Below, piece by piece: positions 1-7,371 of a stretch of DNA of 13,835 bases. Within the stretch, counting starts at the first letter, position 1. The number at the start of each line of letters is the position of its first letter. The position numbers and the translations under genes were made by a program. Location of the stretch: assembly GCA_958402075.1 (NCBI GenBank), contig CATXSD010000065.1, positions 1 to 13,835 on the forward strand, read 5' to 3'. This DNA is from Mediterranea massiliensis (GTDB lineage: Bacteria > Bacteroidota > Bacteroidia > Bacteroidales > Bacteroidaceae). The notes below the pieces were generated by a model. That model was not told the origin of the DNA, searched no databases, and worked only from the letters and a program-made list of their open reading frames with translations.

Positions 1-109
1 CGATGCCGCTAGCCATCAGTGGATGGCCGAGCCGGGTGCATTCGAAGCCATTGTCGCCGCATCGGCCACCGACATCCGGGGACGGGTGGAGTTCAAGCTG
101 ACGGAGTAA
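1..109 (+). CDS. C-terminal end of a GH3-family glycosidase (partial)
   Basis: Only the last 35 codons are present, read from base 2 and ending at TAA 107-109. The residues include QWMAEPGAFEAIV, then ASATDIRG, then VEFKLTE at the very end. This matches the closing strand pattern of the fibronectin III-like domain that ends glycoside hydrolase family 3 enzymes: an aromatic or Leu-x-x-EPG-x-F-x-x-x-V core, an SSxDIR loop, and a final F-x-L strand. GH3 enzymes in Bacteroides are usually periplasmic beta-glucosidases or beta-xylosidases; substrate specificity cannot be told from this fragment. The gene runs toward the uxuA gene and is separated from it by a hairpin terminator. Family assignment is from motif recognition and is fairly secure; the exact enzyme is unknown. 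Confidence 0.75.
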   Translation, partial: DAASHQWMAEPGAFEAIVAASATDIRGRVEFKLTE

Positions 110-136
110 GTTTGCAAGAAATATTGGAATAAAGAG

Positions 137-200
137 ATTCCCCCCTGTTCCCGGGTCTTCCTTCCGATGGGGAAGGAAGCGGGGACAGGGGGAATTTTTC
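137..200 (+). terminator. Hairpin terminator between the GH3 gene and uxuA
   Basis: A long imperfect inverted repeat runs from ATTCCCCCCTGTTCCC (137-152) and TCTTCCTTCC (156-165) to GGAAGGAAGC (171-180) and GGGGACAGGGGGAAT (181-195), followed by a T run (194-199). The order of GC-rich stem then U tract fits an intrinsic terminator for the + strand GH3 gene. On the - strand the stem is followed by a weaker T-rich stretch (AATCTCTTTA), so it may also stop uxuA transcripts arriving from the right. Confidence 0.85.
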
Positions 201-227
201 TATGATTCAGGTTTCAGTCAGTGTGCA

Positions 228-1400
228 TCACTTGTACAGCGACTTCGCGATACCCATCTCCAGTCCGCGCAGTTCGGCCAGTCCGCGCAGGCGGCCGATG
301 CACGAGTAGCCGGGATTGGTCTTCTTGCGCAGGTCGTCCACCATCTGGTGTCCGTGGTCGGGACGCATGGGGATGGACACGCCGCGGCGCTGCTGCATCT
401 CGAGGAAGGCCTTCATCACGCCATACATGTCGACGTCGCCTTCCAGGTGGTTGGCTTCGTAGAAGTTGCCTTCGGCATCGCGCTTGGTGGAACGCAGGTG
501 TACGAAGTTGATGCGGTCGCCGAAGCGGGTCATCATGGCGGCGCAGTCGTTGGCGCTGCTGACGCCCAGCGAGCCGGTACACAGGCAGAGGCCGTTGCTG
601 GGGTTGGGCACGGCGTCGATGAGTGCCTGGAAGTCTTCGGCACAGCTCATGATGCGCGGCAGGCCCAGGATGGACATGGGCGGGTCGTCGGGGTGGATGA
701 CCAGCTTGACGCCCACTTCATCGGCCACGGGGCAGATTTCGCTCAGGAAGTAGATGAGGTTCTGGCGCAGGCGTTCGGGCGTGATGTCCTTGTAGCGGTC
801 CAGTTCGTGCTGGAACTGCTCCAGCGTGAAGCTCTCTTCCGAGCCGGGCAGGCCGGCTATCATGTTGCGGACGAGCTTCTGCTTGTCTTCATCGGTCATC
901 TGTTCGAAGCGGGCCTTGGCCTTGGCCTTTTCTTCGTCGGCATAGTCGGCTTCGGCACCGGGGCGCTTCAGCAGGAAGAGGTCGAAGGCGATGAAGGCGG
1001 CGCGCTCGAAGCGCAGGGCACGGCTGCCGTCGGGCAGTTCGTAGGCCAGGTCGGTGCGCGTCCAGTCGAGCACGGGCATGAAGTTGTAGGTAACGATGTT
1101 CACGCCGCATTTGGCCAGGTTGCGCAGGCTTTCCTTGTAGTTGTCGATGTACTTCTGGAAGTCGCCCGTCTGCGTCTTGATGTGCTCATGCACGGGCACG
1201 CTCTCGACGACGGACCACGTGAGGCCCACTTCCTCGATCATCTGCTTGCGCTTCATAATCTCTTCTACGGTCCACACCTCGCCGTTGGGGATGTGGTGCA
1301 GGGCATTGACGATGCCGGTGGCTCCGGCCTGCTTGATGTCCCACAGGCTGACGGGGTCGTTCGGCCCGTACCAGCGCCAGGTTTGTTCACAAAGTATCAT
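228..1400 (-). CDS. uxuA: Mannonate dehydratase UxuA
   Basis: Converts D-mannonate to 2-keto-3-deoxy-D-gluconate with loss of water (EC 4.2.1.8), the last hexuronate-specific step of glucuronate breakdown; cytoplasmic. The 390-residue protein has the normal family length. It begins with the typical MxLCEQTWRWYGPNDPVSL segment and shows the metal-site motifs: HPDD (236-239), CLCTGSLG (272-279), FVHLRS (299-304) and RPDHGH (346-351). His236, Cys274 (or Cys272), His301 and Asp348 are the expected ligands for the divalent metal in this family. The ATG at 1400 fits the conserved N-terminus exactly. It lies 24 bp downstream of the SDR oxidoreductase gene on the same strand, which supplies its substrate, so the two form an operon. 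Nothing is missing or unusual in the sequence. Confidence 0.97.
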   Translation of the reverse strand: MILCEQTWRWYGPNDPVSLWDIKQAGATGIVNALHHIPNGEVWTVEEIMKRKQMIEEVGLTWSVVESVPVHEHIKTQTGDFQKYIDNYKESLRNLAKCGVNIVTYNFMPVLDWTRTDLAYELPDGSRALRFERAAFIAFDLFLLKRPGAEADYADEEKAKAKARFEQMTDEDKQKLVRNMIAGLPGSEESFTLEQFQHELDRYKDITPERLRQNLIYFLSEICPVADEVGVKLVIHPDDPPMSILGLPRIMSCAEDFQALIDAVPNPSNGLCLCTGSLGVSSANDCAAMMTRFGDRINFVHLRSTKRDAEGNFYEANHLEGDVDMYGVMKAFLEMQQRRGVSIPMRPDHGHQMVDDLRKKTNPGYSCIGRLRGLAELRGLEMGIAKSLYK

Positions 1401-1424
1401 AGTCGATGCTGAGTTTTGAGGTTA

Positions 1425-2234
1425 TTAAATGGAGAATGCGTCAAATCCGCCGTCCACTACAGACAGGGCACCGGTGACGAAGCTTGAAGCGTCGCTGATG
1501 AGGTAGTGGATGGTACCGAAGAGCTCTTCCGGCTCGGCAAAGCGTCCGGCAGGCGTATGGGCGATGATGGCGCGGGCACGGTCGGTATAGGAACCGTCGG
1601 GATTGGTCAGCAGCGTGCGGTTCTGGTTGGTCAGCAGGAAGCCCGGCACGATGGCGTTGACGCGCAGTTCGGGGCTGAACTTGGTGGCCAGCTCAGTAGC
1701 CATGTAGCGGGTATAGTTGGCAATGGCAGCCTTGGCCGAGCCGTAGCCTACGACACGGGTCAGCGGGCGCAGGGCCGATTCGGAGCAGAAGTTCACGATG
1801 GCTCCCTTCTTGTTCTTGGCCAGGACGTCCACGAAGACCATCGTCGGCAGGATGGTGCCGAAGAGGTTCAGGTCGACCACTTTCTTGAAGGCGTCCACGT
1901 CCAGGTCGAGCACTGTCTTGTCCGGAGCGATGGTAGCGCCGGGCATGTTGCCGCCGGCAGCGTTGAGCAGCACGTTGATGGTGCCGAAGCGTGCGAGGAT
2001 GTCTTTCTTGTTCTCCTCCAGCACTTCCTTGTTCAGTACGTCCGTCTTCAGGAAGAGGGCTTCGGTCTTTTGGTTCAGTTCGGCTTCCAGCTCCTTGCCG
2101 ACCTCTTCGGCACGGTCCAGAATGACGATTTTTGCACCTTGTTCTGCCAGATAGTTGGCGATGTTCTTGCCCAGGATGCCACAACCGCCGGTGATGACGA
2201 TGACCTGGTCTTTGATGTCAAATAAGTTTTTCAT
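1425..2234 (-). CDS. uxuB: D-mannonate oxidoreductase (fructuronate reductase), SDR type
   Basis: A 269-residue classical short-chain dehydrogenase. The cofactor motif TGGCGILG is at 15-22, with Asp40 at the end of the second strand favouring NAD(H). NAAG is at 91-94, Ser151/Ser153 precede the catalytic pair Tyr164 and Lys168 (YGSAK), and the C-terminal SSFVTGALSVVDGGF (250-264) closes the fold. Located directly upstream of uxuA, it most likely interconverts D-fructuronate and D-mannonate. It resembles the Bacillus YjmF/UxuB type and is not related to the long-chain dehydrogenase UxuB of E. coli. The fold is certain from motifs; substrate is inferred from the operon. A KduD-like deoxygluconate dehydrogenase is the main alternative, made less likely by the pairing with uxuA. 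It is the first gene of the operon, and its start at 2234 lies about 35 bp from a -7 type promoter box. Confidence 0.88.
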   Translation of the reverse strand: MKNLFDIKDQVIVITGGCGILGKNIANYLAEQGAKIVILDRAEEVGKELEAELNQKTEALFLKTDVLNKEVLEENKKDILARFGTINVLLNAAGGNMPGATIAPDKTVLDLDVDAFKKVVDLNLFGTILPTMVFVDVLAKNKKGAIVNFCSESALRPLTRVVGYGSAKAAIANYTRYMATELATKFSPELRVNAIVPGFLLTNQNRTLLTNPDGSYTDRARAIIAHTPAGRFAEPEELFGTIHYLISDASSFVTGALSVVDGGFDAFSI

Positions 2235-2268
2235 AATCTTATACTTGTTTATTGGAATGTTCGTGATG

Positions 2269-2276
2269 CAAAAATA
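2269..2276 (-). promoter_or_regulatory. -7 promoter box for the uxuB-uxuA operon
   Basis: Reads TATTTTTG on the - strand, an exact match to the Bacteroides TAnnTTTG box, about 35 bp upstream of the uxuB ATG. No clear TTTG -33 box lies at the usual 19-21 bp distance, which would fit a promoter that needs an activator. Confidence 0.5.
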
Positions 2277-2304
2277 GGCAGAAAAGAAACATTGTTATAG
2301 GCCG

Positions 2305-2334
2305 ATTTTTGCAGGAAATATTCGTATTTTTGCA
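2305..2334 (+). promoter_or_regulatory. Direct repeat of ATTTTTGCA, possible AraC-type operator
   Basis: ATTTTTGCA occurs at 2305-2313 and again at 2326-2334, 21 bp apart (two helical turns), the usual spacing of half-sites for AraC-family dimers. A third, inverted copy (TGCAAAAAT) lies at 2267-2275. Two of the three copies overlap the divergent -7 boxes, so they may simply reflect promoter sequence. The operator reading is inference. Confidence 0.4.
2325..2332 (+). promoter_or_regulatory. -7 promoter box for the AraC-family gene
   Basis: TATTTTTG exactly matches the Bacteroides TAnnTTTG box, 30 bp before the ATG at 2363. A TTTG lies upstream at 2308-2311, but the 13-bp gap is shorter than the normal 19-21, so the -33 box is doubtful. 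The sequence AAAGGA (2349-2354) is a reasonable ribosome binding site 8 bp before the ATG. Confidence 0.5.
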
Positions 2335-2362
2335 ATATCTCTGTTTTTAAAGGATATTTGCG

Positions 2363-3259
2363 ATGAAAAAGATAGTAAACGAACAGTTGCACATCTCGAA
2401 CAGCAACCCCGTGCGTACCCGGTTCTACCGTTACAAAACCTTTACCTATCCGTGGCATTTCCATGGGGAATACGAACTGATGTATGTGGAGAAGGGGCAG
2501 GGGCAATGCCTGATAGGCGACAGCATCGCGGAGTATTCGGACCGCTGCCTGCTCTTCTTCGGTTCGGAGCTGCCCCACTGCATGCAGAATTTCGCCGCAC
2601 CGTCGGGCGCGGATGAGGCCGGGGGAGTGAGCGGGGTGATTGTCCAGTTCGAGAAAGACTTCATGCACTATTCCTTTTCCAACTACGTCCAGTTCCTCCC
2701 CATCCGCAACATGCTGGCTCAGGCGGGGCGGGGGATTGTCTACCGCCTGGCCGACCGTCCCGACCTTTGCGAGATGATCCGCAGCCTGCCCCGTTCCGAG
2801 GGCTTCGACCAGATACTTTCCCTGCTCAGGCTGCTGCATGCGTTGTCGCTTCTTCCGCAGAAGGAGCTGGTGGCGTCGCCCAACTACAATCCGCTGTCGG
2901 CCGACTTCAAGGACAAGAAGATAGAGAAGATCATCGCTTTCCTGAACAAACGCTATACGCAGCGCGTCAGCCTGAACGAGATAGCCTCCTATACGGCCAT
3001 GAATCCGGCTTCCTTCTGCCGCTACTTCAAGGAGAACACGGGCAAGACGCTCAAGGAATACATCCTGGACATGCGCATCGGCTATGCCTGCAAGCTGCTG
3101 GCCGTCGACCGGCTGAACATTTCGCAGATCAGTCTGGAGTGCGGGTTCGAGACCATCACGCACTTCAACCGCAGCTTCAAGCGGATTACGGGTATCACGC
3201 CGACGGAATACAAGCGGCGGACGCTGTACACGGGTGGGGAGGAACGTCCGTCAGCGTGA
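2363..3259 (+). CDS. AraC-family transcriptional regulator with cupin sensor domain
   Basis: The 298-residue protein has an N-terminal cupin-like sensing domain starting with HFHGEYELMYVEKGQG (about 32-47) and a C-terminal AraC DNA-binding domain (about 190-290). Helix-turn-helix 1 lies in VSLNEIASYTAMNPASFCRY and helix-turn-helix 2 in ISQISLECGFETITHFNRSF, followed by the family signature GITPTEYKR. This architecture binds a small molecule, often a sugar or uronate, in the cupin pocket and changes DNA binding. The gene is divergent from uxuB-uxuA with a 128-bp shared spacer holding repeated ATTTTTGCA boxes. The simplest reading is that it regulates the uxu operon and itself in response to a hexuronate intermediate; this is inference from position. 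Its 3' end overlaps the convergent WbqC-family gene by 9 bp. The family call is firm; the ligand is unknown. Confidence 0.93.
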   Translation: MKKIVNEQLHISNSNPVRTRFYRYKTFTYPWHFHGEYELMYVEKGQGQCLIGDSIAEYSDRCLLFFGSELPHCMQNFAAPSGADEAGGVSGVIVQFEKDFMHYSFSNYVQFLPIRNMLAQAGRGIVYRLADRPDLCEMIRSLPRSEGFDQILSLLRLLHALSLLPQKELVASPNYNPLSADFKDKKIEKIIAFLNKRYTQRVSLNEIASYTAMNPASFCRYFKENTGKTLKEYILDMRIGYACKLLAVDRLNISQISLECGFETITHFNRSFKRITGITPTEYKRRTLYTGGEERPSA

Positions 3260-3916
3260 GGCGGCCGTCCGGGCGGGCCGGTGGCTGGCCTGCAATACCA
3301 GCAGGCTTTCGGGGCCCATGTTGAACAGCAGGTCCGCGATGCTCAGGTTGGGCAGGAAGCCCAGCCGTTCCTGGAACACCTGGTAATAGGGTTGGGGGCA
3401 GAAGTCGGGGTCCTCCGTGCGGAAGTCCTTCTTGGGGTGGATGCGTTCGCGGAAGTCGTCTTCGCCGGGAGCGAAGGTAGTCTTGTAGTCTGTGGTGCGC
3501 TCCATCTGCGGCTCCAGCCCGATGAGCGAGCAGACCAGGCGGCACAGGGCTTCGTTGAAGTCGGCCAGGAACTCGTACTTCTGTTCGTAGAAGGGGCGGA
3601 AGTCGTCCTTGTAGTATTCGAAGAAGGGTGTGTGGTTGTAGGCCGACTCCAGGGCGTTCCAGTGCAGGTGGCGCCAGTTGCCGTGGTCGGAGATGCGGAT
3701 GTCCTTCATGGGGCACCTCAGCGTGTCGGGCTTGACGATGGGTACCGAGAGCGCCAGCGGGCCGTCCGGCGCGGCGATGGTGCAGCGGTTGCGGTAGGTC
3801 TGCTTCAGGTAGTGGTCGCAGTCCTCCACACAGACGTGGCTGTAGGCCAGCAGCTTGGTGTAGTATTCCACCGGGGCCAGGTAGGCCGAAGAGAGGTATA
3901 TCGTTTCCTTTTCCAT
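3251..3916 (-). CDS. WbqC family protein
   Basis: The 221-residue cytoplasmic protein matches the WbqC-like family (first named from an E. coli O-antigen locus). Recognisable parts are IYLSSAYLAPVEYYTKLLAY at 6-25, where other members have a P-x-Y-x-P-x-x-Y/F-x-x-L pattern, then QTYRNRCTI and LSVPIVKP, and the central GNWRHLHWNALESAYNHTPF followed by FEYYKDDFRPFYE. The biochemical activity of the family is not established; links with surface polysaccharide or amino-sugar chemistry are proposed from context. It is the last gene of the dapB-lepB-lepB-like operon and starts 13 bp after the preceding stop, with AAGAAAG as a likely ribosome binding site. Its 3' end overlaps the AraC gene tail to tail, so transcripts from the two strands should be complementary at their ends. 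Confidence 0.87.
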   Translation of the reverse strand: MEKETIYLSSAYLAPVEYYTKLLAYSHVCVEDCDHYLKQTYRNRCTIAAPDGPLALSVPIVKPDTLRCPMKDIRISDHGNWRHLHWNALESAYNHTPFFEYYKDDFRPFYEQKYEFLADFNEALCRLVCSLIGLEPQMERTTDYKTTFAPGEDDFRERIHPKKDFRTEDPDFCPQPYYQVFQERLGFLPNLSIADLLFNMGPESLLVLQASHRPARTAASR

Positions 3917-3929
3917 TGCTTTCTTGTTT

Positions 3930-4850
3930 TTATCGCACCGCCTTGCCTATTCTGTCCCAGCGCATGCCGCTTTCCTTGTCGCGCGAGAACCAGATGACGG
4001 AAGCCCGTCCGATGAGGTGGTCTTCGGGCACGAAGCCGAAGAGGCGCGAGTCCGACACGTTGGCCGCGTTGTTCGAGGCCACCCAGTAGTAGTCCTTCGT
4101 GAAGACACAGTGCTGCACGGGGCGGCCGTCCACGTAGAGGGTGTCGTTCTGTATCTTGGCGTTGCGGTGTTCGTGCAGCACCAGCGTGTTGCACAGCAGC
4201 ACGCGGTTCCACGGATAGACGCGCACGGCGCGGCCCTTCTTCGGCACGATGAGGGCGCGGGCCTTCTGCAGGGAGTCGGGGCGAGCGGCAGGCTGTATCC
4301 AGCAGTGCCCGTAGAGGGCCTGCTCCAGCAGGTAGTATTCGTAGCGGCTGAAGCTGCGCAGGTAGTGGAGCGAGTCTTCGCCCATCCGCTCGGCGTGGCG
4401 GATGGAGAGCGTGGCCAGCAGCGTGTCCAGCTGGCGTTCCTTGGCCTTGGGGTAGGCATAGACGAACTTCTGGTCGGGGGCATACTGCTCGCAGGGCAGG
4501 GCGGTGAAGAAGGAATCGACCAGCAGCGTGTCGCCGGGCAGGCCGATGCAGCGGCTGATGAAGACCTCGCGCCGGCTGATGTCCGTCTGGCGGTTGGCAG
4601 GGTTGTTGAAGACGAGGATATCTTCCCTTTTTACCGGGCCGCCGCCCCAGCGGTGGTAGCCCCACAGGTTCATGAAGGGCAGGCGCAGGCCGTAGCTCCA
4701 CTTGTTCACCAGGATGCGTTCGCCCTGATAGAGCGAGTTCTCCATGCCGGCCGAGGGAATCAGGTAGGACGTCGCCACACACGAGCGGAGCAGCACCACG
4801 ATGAGCGCCACTCCCGCTACGGTTCCTATGACTTTTCCCGCCTTCTTCAT
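3930..4850 (-). CDS. Signal peptidase I-like protein lacking the Ser/Lys catalytic dyad
   Basis: A 306-residue S26-family paralogue of the neighbouring lepB, with one N-terminal membrane anchor (about 6-29) and the rest predicted periplasmic. Family boxes are easy to find: box B is IPSAGMENSLYQGERILVNK (31-50), box D is FISRCIGLPGDTL (97-109) and box E is SNNAANVSDSR. In active enzymes box B reads PSxSM, with the second Ser as nucleophile, and box D reads hhKRxVGLPGD, with Lys as general base. Here those positions are Gly35 (codon 4746-4748) and Ser99 (codon 4554-4556), and box E has lost the usual GDNR. The reading frame is intact and box spacing is kept, so this is a maintained gene, probably without normal peptidase activity. 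It begins 21 bp after the lepB stop with a good GGAGG ribosome binding site. A partner or scaffold role for LepB is a guess. Confidence 0.9.
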   Translation of the reverse strand: MKKAGKVIGTVAGVALIVVLLRSCVATSYLIPSAGMENSLYQGERILVNKWSYGLRLPFMNLWGYHRWGGGPVKREDILVFNNPANRQTDISRREVFISRCIGLPGDTLLVDSFFTALPCEQYAPDQKFVYAYPKAKERQLDTLLATLSIRHAERMGEDSLHYLRSFSRYEYYLLEQALYGHCWIQPAARPDSLQKARALIVPKKGRAVRVYPWNRVLLCNTLVLHEHRNAKIQNDTLYVDGRPVQHCVFTKDYYWVASNNAANVSDSRLFGFVPEDHLIGRASVIWFSRDKESGMRWDRIGKAVR

Positions 4851-4871
4851 GGGACCTGTCCTCCGTTCAGC

Positions 4872-6356
4872 TTAGTCTACCCACTTGAACAGGCGGTTCC
4901 AGCGTATCTTGCCGTCCAGCCAGCCGCGGTCCTTGTCCAGCGAGAGCCATACGACGAGCGGCTTGCCCACCACGTGGTCCTCGGGCACGAAGCCCCAGTA
5001 GCGCGAGTCGGCGGAGTTGTGGCGGTTGTCGCCCATCATCCAGTAGTAGTCCATCCGGAAGGTATAGGTGTCGGTCTTCTGGCCGTTGATGTAGAGGCCG
5101 TCGGCGCGGCGTTCCAGCTTGTTGCCCTCGTAGGCCGTGATGCAGCGTTCGTAGATGGGCAGGTTGTCGTCCGTCAGGGTGATAGTGGCTCCCTTGGCGG
5201 GTATCCAGATGGGTCCGTAGTTGTTGCGGTCCCACTTCGTATAGAGGTTCTGCGGATACATCTGTCCGGCAAAGCTCTCGGGCTCCATGACGATGCGGCT
5301 GATGAGCTTCTTGTTGCCCTCGAGGGCCTGGTGCATGGCCTTGGTCAGCGGCAGGTGATAGACGGGAGCCAGACGGCCCTGTGCGTCGCGGCGGTCGAAG
5401 CCCATGGCCTCCAGTTCGGCCTCCCAGCCCGGGTCGTTGTTCATCAGCCACTGGTCGTCCTTGCTGATGCCCAGCTCGCGGAAGAGGTTTTCGGGGATGA
5501 GCGGACCGGTGGTCTGCACGAAGTAGTTGAACTGCAGTCCTTCGGGGTTCTCGATGGCCTGGCCGTCGATGTATACCTGTCCGCCCTTAATCTGGAGCGT
5601 GTCGCCCGGCAGGCCCACGCAGCGCTTCACGTAGTTCTCGCGGCGGTCAACGGGGCGGGTGATGACCTTGCCGTACATCTGCGGGTTGGACAGGATGAGC
5701 TTGCGTCCTGCCGCATAGTAGAGGTCGTAGACGGCCCGCTGCTGCTGGCGCGTCAGGCTGTCCATGTCGACGGGCTTCGGGTAGACGCGCTGCCCTTCGC
5801 TGTAGGCCAGGCTGTAGAAGTCGGTCTGCTGGAAGTTGGTGGCCACGGTGTCGCCCGCGGGGAAGTTGAATACCACGATGTCGTTCAGCTTCACCCGTCC
5901 GAAGCCCGGCACGCGCTTGTACTTCCACTGCGGCCACTCGATGTACGACTTGCAGTTGAACACAGGCAGTGTGTGCTGGGCCAGGGGCATGGAGAGGGGC
6001 GTGTTGGGCACGCGCGGTCCGTAGCTCACCTTGCTGACGTAGAGGAAGTCGCCCACGAGCAGCGATTTCTCGAGCGACGACGACGGTATCTGGTAGTTCT
6101 GGAACAGGTAGATGTTGACGAAGTAGACGGCTACCAGGGCGAACACGATGGCGTCCACCCAGCTCATGACGCCGCGCACGGCAGCGTTCTCGGACTTCCT
6201 CCACCAGCTCCAGGGTATCTTCTTGGTGATGTAAATGTCAAAGATGAAAGGTACGACCACCAGTCCCCACCAGCTTCTGACCCACAGGAGGAAGAGCAGG
6301 TAGAGCAGCGTGACGATGCCGAACTTAATCCATTGTTTGCGTGATACTTGTTTCAT
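4872..6356 (-). CDS. lepB: Signal peptidase I
   Basis: Cleaves signal peptides from exported proteins at the outer face of the inner membrane (EC 3.4.21.89). The 494-residue protein has hydrophobic segments at about 11-42 and 66-86, then box B IPSSSLEKSLLVGD with catalytic Ser94, box D NYVKRCVGLPGDTL with general base Lys244, and box E GDNRHNSADSRYWGFVPED (442-460). All active-site residues are present. It is much longer than the E. coli enzyme (324 residues). The extra length lies between boxes B and D (about 115-235) and between D and E (about 270-400), where the substrate-facing beta domain expands. It is in the dapB operon, starting 16 bp after the dapB stop, and is followed by the dyad-less paralogue. 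It is the only complete signal peptidase I visible in this window. Confidence 0.95.
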   Translation of the reverse strand: MKQVSRKQWIKFGIVTLLYLLFLLWVRSWWGLVVVPFIFDIYITKKIPWSWWRKSENAAVRGVMSWVDAIVFALVAVYFVNIYLFQNYQIPSSSLEKSLLVGDFLYVSKVSYGPRVPNTPLSMPLAQHTLPVFNCKSYIEWPQWKYKRVPGFGRVKLNDIVVFNFPAGDTVATNFQQTDFYSLAYSEGQRVYPKPVDMDSLTRQQQRAVYDLYYAAGRKLILSNPQMYGKVITRPVDRRENYVKRCVGLPGDTLQIKGGQVYIDGQAIENPEGLQFNYFVQTTGPLIPENLFRELGISKDDQWLMNNDPGWEAELEAMGFDRRDAQGRLAPVYHLPLTKAMHQALEGNKKLISRIVMEPESFAGQMYPQNLYTKWDRNNYGPIWIPAKGATITLTDDNLPIYERCITAYEGNKLERRADGLYINGQKTDTYTFRMDYYWMMGDNRHNSADSRYWGFVPEDHVVGKPLVVWLSLDKDRGWLDGKIRWNRLFKWVD

Positions 6357-6372
6357 GGCTTGCTATGCTTGT

Positions 6373-7134
6373 TTATTTCAGAAACGGGAATAGGTCGCTC
6401 ATCCCCAGGAAGCCTTCGTGCGTGGCGGTGTATTCGGCGGCCAGCACGGCGCCCAGGGCAAAGCCGCTGCGGTTCTTGGCGTCGTGGGTGATGGTGATGC
6501 TGTCGGCCTCGGAGTCGTAGCGGATGCTGTGGATGCCCGGCACCTCGCCCTCGCGGATGGAGCTGACGGGCAGTTCGTCGGCAGCGCAGGCGGTGGTGCC
6601 TGTCACGGTGCCGTCGGGTGCCTGGAGCGTGCCCTTCACCCAGCGCGTCTTGCGGTCGAGGTTCTCGAGGATGCCTTCGGCCAGGGTGATGGCGGTGCCG
6701 CTCGGTGCGTCCAGCTTGTGGATGTGGTGCGTCTCGCTCATGCTCACGTCGTAGCCGGGGAACTGGTTCATGATGCGGGCCAGGTACTTGTTGACGGCCG
6801 AGAAGATGGCCACGCCCAGGCTGAAGTTGCTCGACCAGAACAGCGTCCGTCCGCCTTCGGTGCAGAGGCGGCGCACTTCCTCGCCGTGTTCTTCCGTCCA
6901 GCCCGTGCTGCCCGACACGAGCTTCACGCCCGCCTCGAAGGCCTTCATGTAGTTGCCGTAGGCAGCCTTGGGGTTGGTAAACTCGATGGCCACGTCGGCC
7001 GAGCGGAAGGCTTCGGACTGGAAGTCCTCCTGGTTGTCGATGTCGATGATGCAGACAATTTCGTGTCCGCGACTACGGGCAATGCGTTCTATTTCCTTGC
7101 CCATCTTGCCATAACCGATCAGTGCTATTTTCAT
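6373..7134 (-). CDS. dapB: 4-hydroxy-tetrahydrodipicolinate reductase
   Basis: Carries out the NAD(P)H-dependent reduction step of the lysine/diaminopimelate pathway (EC 1.17.1.8), feeding peptidoglycan and lysine synthesis in the cytoplasm. The protein is 253 residues, normal for Bacteroidales. It has the nucleotide-binding GYGKMG (7-12), Asp31 after the second strand, SGSTGW (74-79), and the catalytic segment ETHHIHKLDAPSGTA (134-148), with His136/His137 and Lys140 as proton donor and substrate-binding residues. The open frame extends upstream to 7386, but the Rossmann fold begins at MKIALIGYGKMG, so the start is 7134. A -7 box lies 34 bp upstream of that ATG, which would exclude the longer start. 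It is the first gene of the four-gene operon dapB, lepB, lepB-like, wbqC-like. Confidence 0.96.
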   Translation of the reverse strand: MKIALIGYGKMGKEIERIARSRGHEIVCIIDIDNQEDFQSEAFRSADVAIEFTNPKAAYGNYMKAFEAGVKLVSGSTGWTEEHGEEVRRLCTEGGRTLFWSSNFSLGVAIFSAVNKYLARIMNQFPGYDVSMSETHHIHKLDAPSGTAITLAEGILENLDRKTRWVKGTLQAPDGTVTGTTACAADELPVSSIREGEVPGIHSIRYDSEADSITITHDAKNRSGFALGAVLAAEYTATHEGFLGMSDLFPFLK

Positions 7135-7167
7135 TGTTCTCAGTTTTCTTATAATTAAATCAATATG

Positions 7168-7175
7168 CAAAGATA
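7168..7175 (-). promoter_or_regulatory. -7 promoter box for the dapB operon
   Basis: Reads TATCTTTG on the - strand, matching TAnnTTTG, about 34 bp before the dapB ATG. TTTG lies further upstream at 7190-7193, but only 14 bp away, so the -33 box is uncertain. The same GCAAAGATAG (+ strand view) is found before the 58-residue gene at 8368-8377. Confidence 0.55.
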
Positions 7176-7371
7176 GGACTTTTCTGATACAAACGGCTTT
7201 CATTATCGACTTGTTAACAATAGCGGGGTGGGAAAGTGTCTGCCGCCATGTTCCCTTCTTGCTGAATATTCCTGACAAAAGATGGCCTCGTCCGAAGGAA
7301 GAAAGACTTGTCTGCATCAAGTTGCGTTGTTCCTGCCGAAGATTACTAATTCGTTGATAATCAGTATTCGA

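Noticed and set aside
348..1412. A 354-codon open frame on the + strand
   Set aside because: Antisense shadow of uxuA, whose motifs are unambiguous.
1425..2234. KduD-type 2-deoxy-gluconate dehydrogenase
   Set aside because: Same SDR fold, but the gene sits immediately upstream of uxuA, so a mannonate/fructuronate substrate is the better reading; not fully excluded.
2249..3163. A 304-codon open frame on the - strand
   Set aside because: Antisense to the AraC-family gene and runs across the divergent promoter spacer; no protein motifs.
3924..6344. An 806-codon open frame on the + strand
   Set aside because: It lies antisense to the wbqC-like gene's upstream edge, both signal peptidases and has low-complexity Val/His/Gly/Ala-rich translation; it is a by-product of GC-rich codon use in the real genes.
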